From contig JADCRB010000053.1 in the NCBI GenBank assembly GCA_021464245.1, positions 448,054-512,053 on the forward strand: 64,000 bases of DNA, given 5' to 3'. Below the pieces are notes generated by a model. It ran no database searches. It worked only from the letters and a program-made list of their open reading frames with translations, and was not told the DNA's origin. Source of the DNA: Carallia brachiata (Eukaryota > Streptophyta > Magnoliopsida > Malpighiales > Rhizophoraceae). Shown piece by piece: positions 63,352 through 64,000 of this stretch; the first letter of the stretch is position 1, and each line of letters opens with the position of its first letter. Made by a program: the position numbers and the translations under genes.

Positions 63352-63950
63352 TTAGGATACATCAAATTCCACAAACAAGTCCAAATAAACCCCGAAAATT
63401 ACAGCTTGCGAAACTGTTGCAATATCCACTAATGATCTGAAATGCAAAACCAAGAAAAAATTAGCTTAGTGTGTGTACATTTTTTAAGTCAATGCCCCTA
63501 ACCACTCCAAATTCAAAATCCAACTTTTGCTTGGACTTTTTCTTGGATTTTCTTGAGTCAGCTCGAGTCCCACTATGAGTTTGTTTTCTCTATTTTGATT
63601 CACTGTCATCAGTTGCAATCAAATAGTCAAAAAAAGCCAACATTGAATTCCTGAACACATCAGACACTACGTAAGCAAAAACAGGTTACTTTAGAAATCT
63701 GTCATACATAAATAAAGGATCGACATGGAAATCTTGAAATCACGATTGAACCAGCGTTTTAACTGGCATCCAACTATTGATCAACATTGTACACAACAAT
63801 AAAACAAAAGAAAACCTTTCAAGGAATAACAGTCATTAACCTGAATAAATATTTAGTTTTCTGAAAAATTGAAAAATAACATACATTGAGGATGTGGAAA
63901 CGGGAATTTTGTGATAGCTCAGCATGCGAGACAGCAGACAAGATTCCAAA
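63352..63950 (-). CDS. Two 3'-terminal exons of an unidentified gene (partial)
   Basis: Minus strand. The penultimate exon 63950-63885 has an acceptor (TTTTTTACAG) and a donor (AATGTATGT) and reads LESCLLSRMLSYHKIPVSTS. The last exon, 63436-63352, follows acceptor GCATTTCAG and reads SLVDIATVSQAVIFGVYLDL and a little further, to a TAA. The split codon between them is in frame, which is the main support. I do not recognise the family. The remaining exons lie right of the window. The 3'UTR would be about 63351-63230. Confidence 0.5.
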
Positions 63951-64000
63951 CTGTAAAAAAGTAGTTTAAACTATCAATCATAAGAAGAAAGAAGAAAGTC

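Overview
The window is nuclear DNA of a flowering plant, very probably a woody eudicot. The evidence is a fatty acyl-CoA reductase gene of ten exons, a six-exon protein-only RNase P gene, an intronless CYP94C-type P450, AT-rich intergenic DNA, and transposable elements of typical plant families (Ty3/gypsy LTR, L1-like LINE, MULE, hAT and PIF/Harbinger MITEs, tRNA-derived SINEs). The species cannot be told from the sequence alone.

Layout. 1-2.6 kb: an intronless WUSCHEL-type homeobox ORF lies just upstream of what looks like the 3' untranslated region, polypurine tract and 3' LTR of a Ty3/gypsy retrotransposon; this is the most unusual arrangement in the window. 2.6-8.8 kb: AT-rich intergenic DNA with decayed repeats. 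8.8-10.4 kb: a CYP94C1-like P450 (jasmonoyl-isoleucine oxidation) broken by two single-base frameshifts. 10.4-18.4 kb: intergenic DNA with a LINE RNase H scrap, a PIF/Harbinger MITE, a SINE-like unit and a 757-bp poly(A)-tailed insertion with target-site duplications (TSDs). 18.5-24.5 kb: a nearly full-length but heavily mutated L1-like LINE, bounded by 17-bp TSDs. 25.4-26.6 kb: a MULE-like element with inverted repeats of about 200 bp around gene-like DNA. 28.5-31.0 kb: a retroposon with perfect TSDs, partly duplicated and joined to a hAT end. 31.2-32.4 kb: a three-copy tandem repeat of about 400 bp.

32.5-38.1 kb (+): the PRORP gene (tRNA 5' maturation), with catalytic aspartates and zinc ligands intact. 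38.9-46.7 kb (-): a complete FAR gene (primary fatty alcohols for wax or suberin), convergent with PRORP, with a 4.1-kb fifth intron that holds a MITE and an exon-like island. From 46.9 kb onward the DNA is repeat-dominated: a 367-bp tandem duplication, a hAT MITE, a hAT element with a near-identical 464-bp internal duplication, a long degenerate GTGTCATATGAA-type repeat field (56.5-61.1 kb) invaded by other elements, and a PIF- or hAT-like element. The last 0.65 kb holds the two terminal exons of an unidentified minus-strand gene.

Only PRORP and FAR look like intact single-copy genes; they serve unrelated pathways, and nothing suggests a functional cluster. Exon limits were read by eye from splice sites, frame and family knowledge, not from transcript data.
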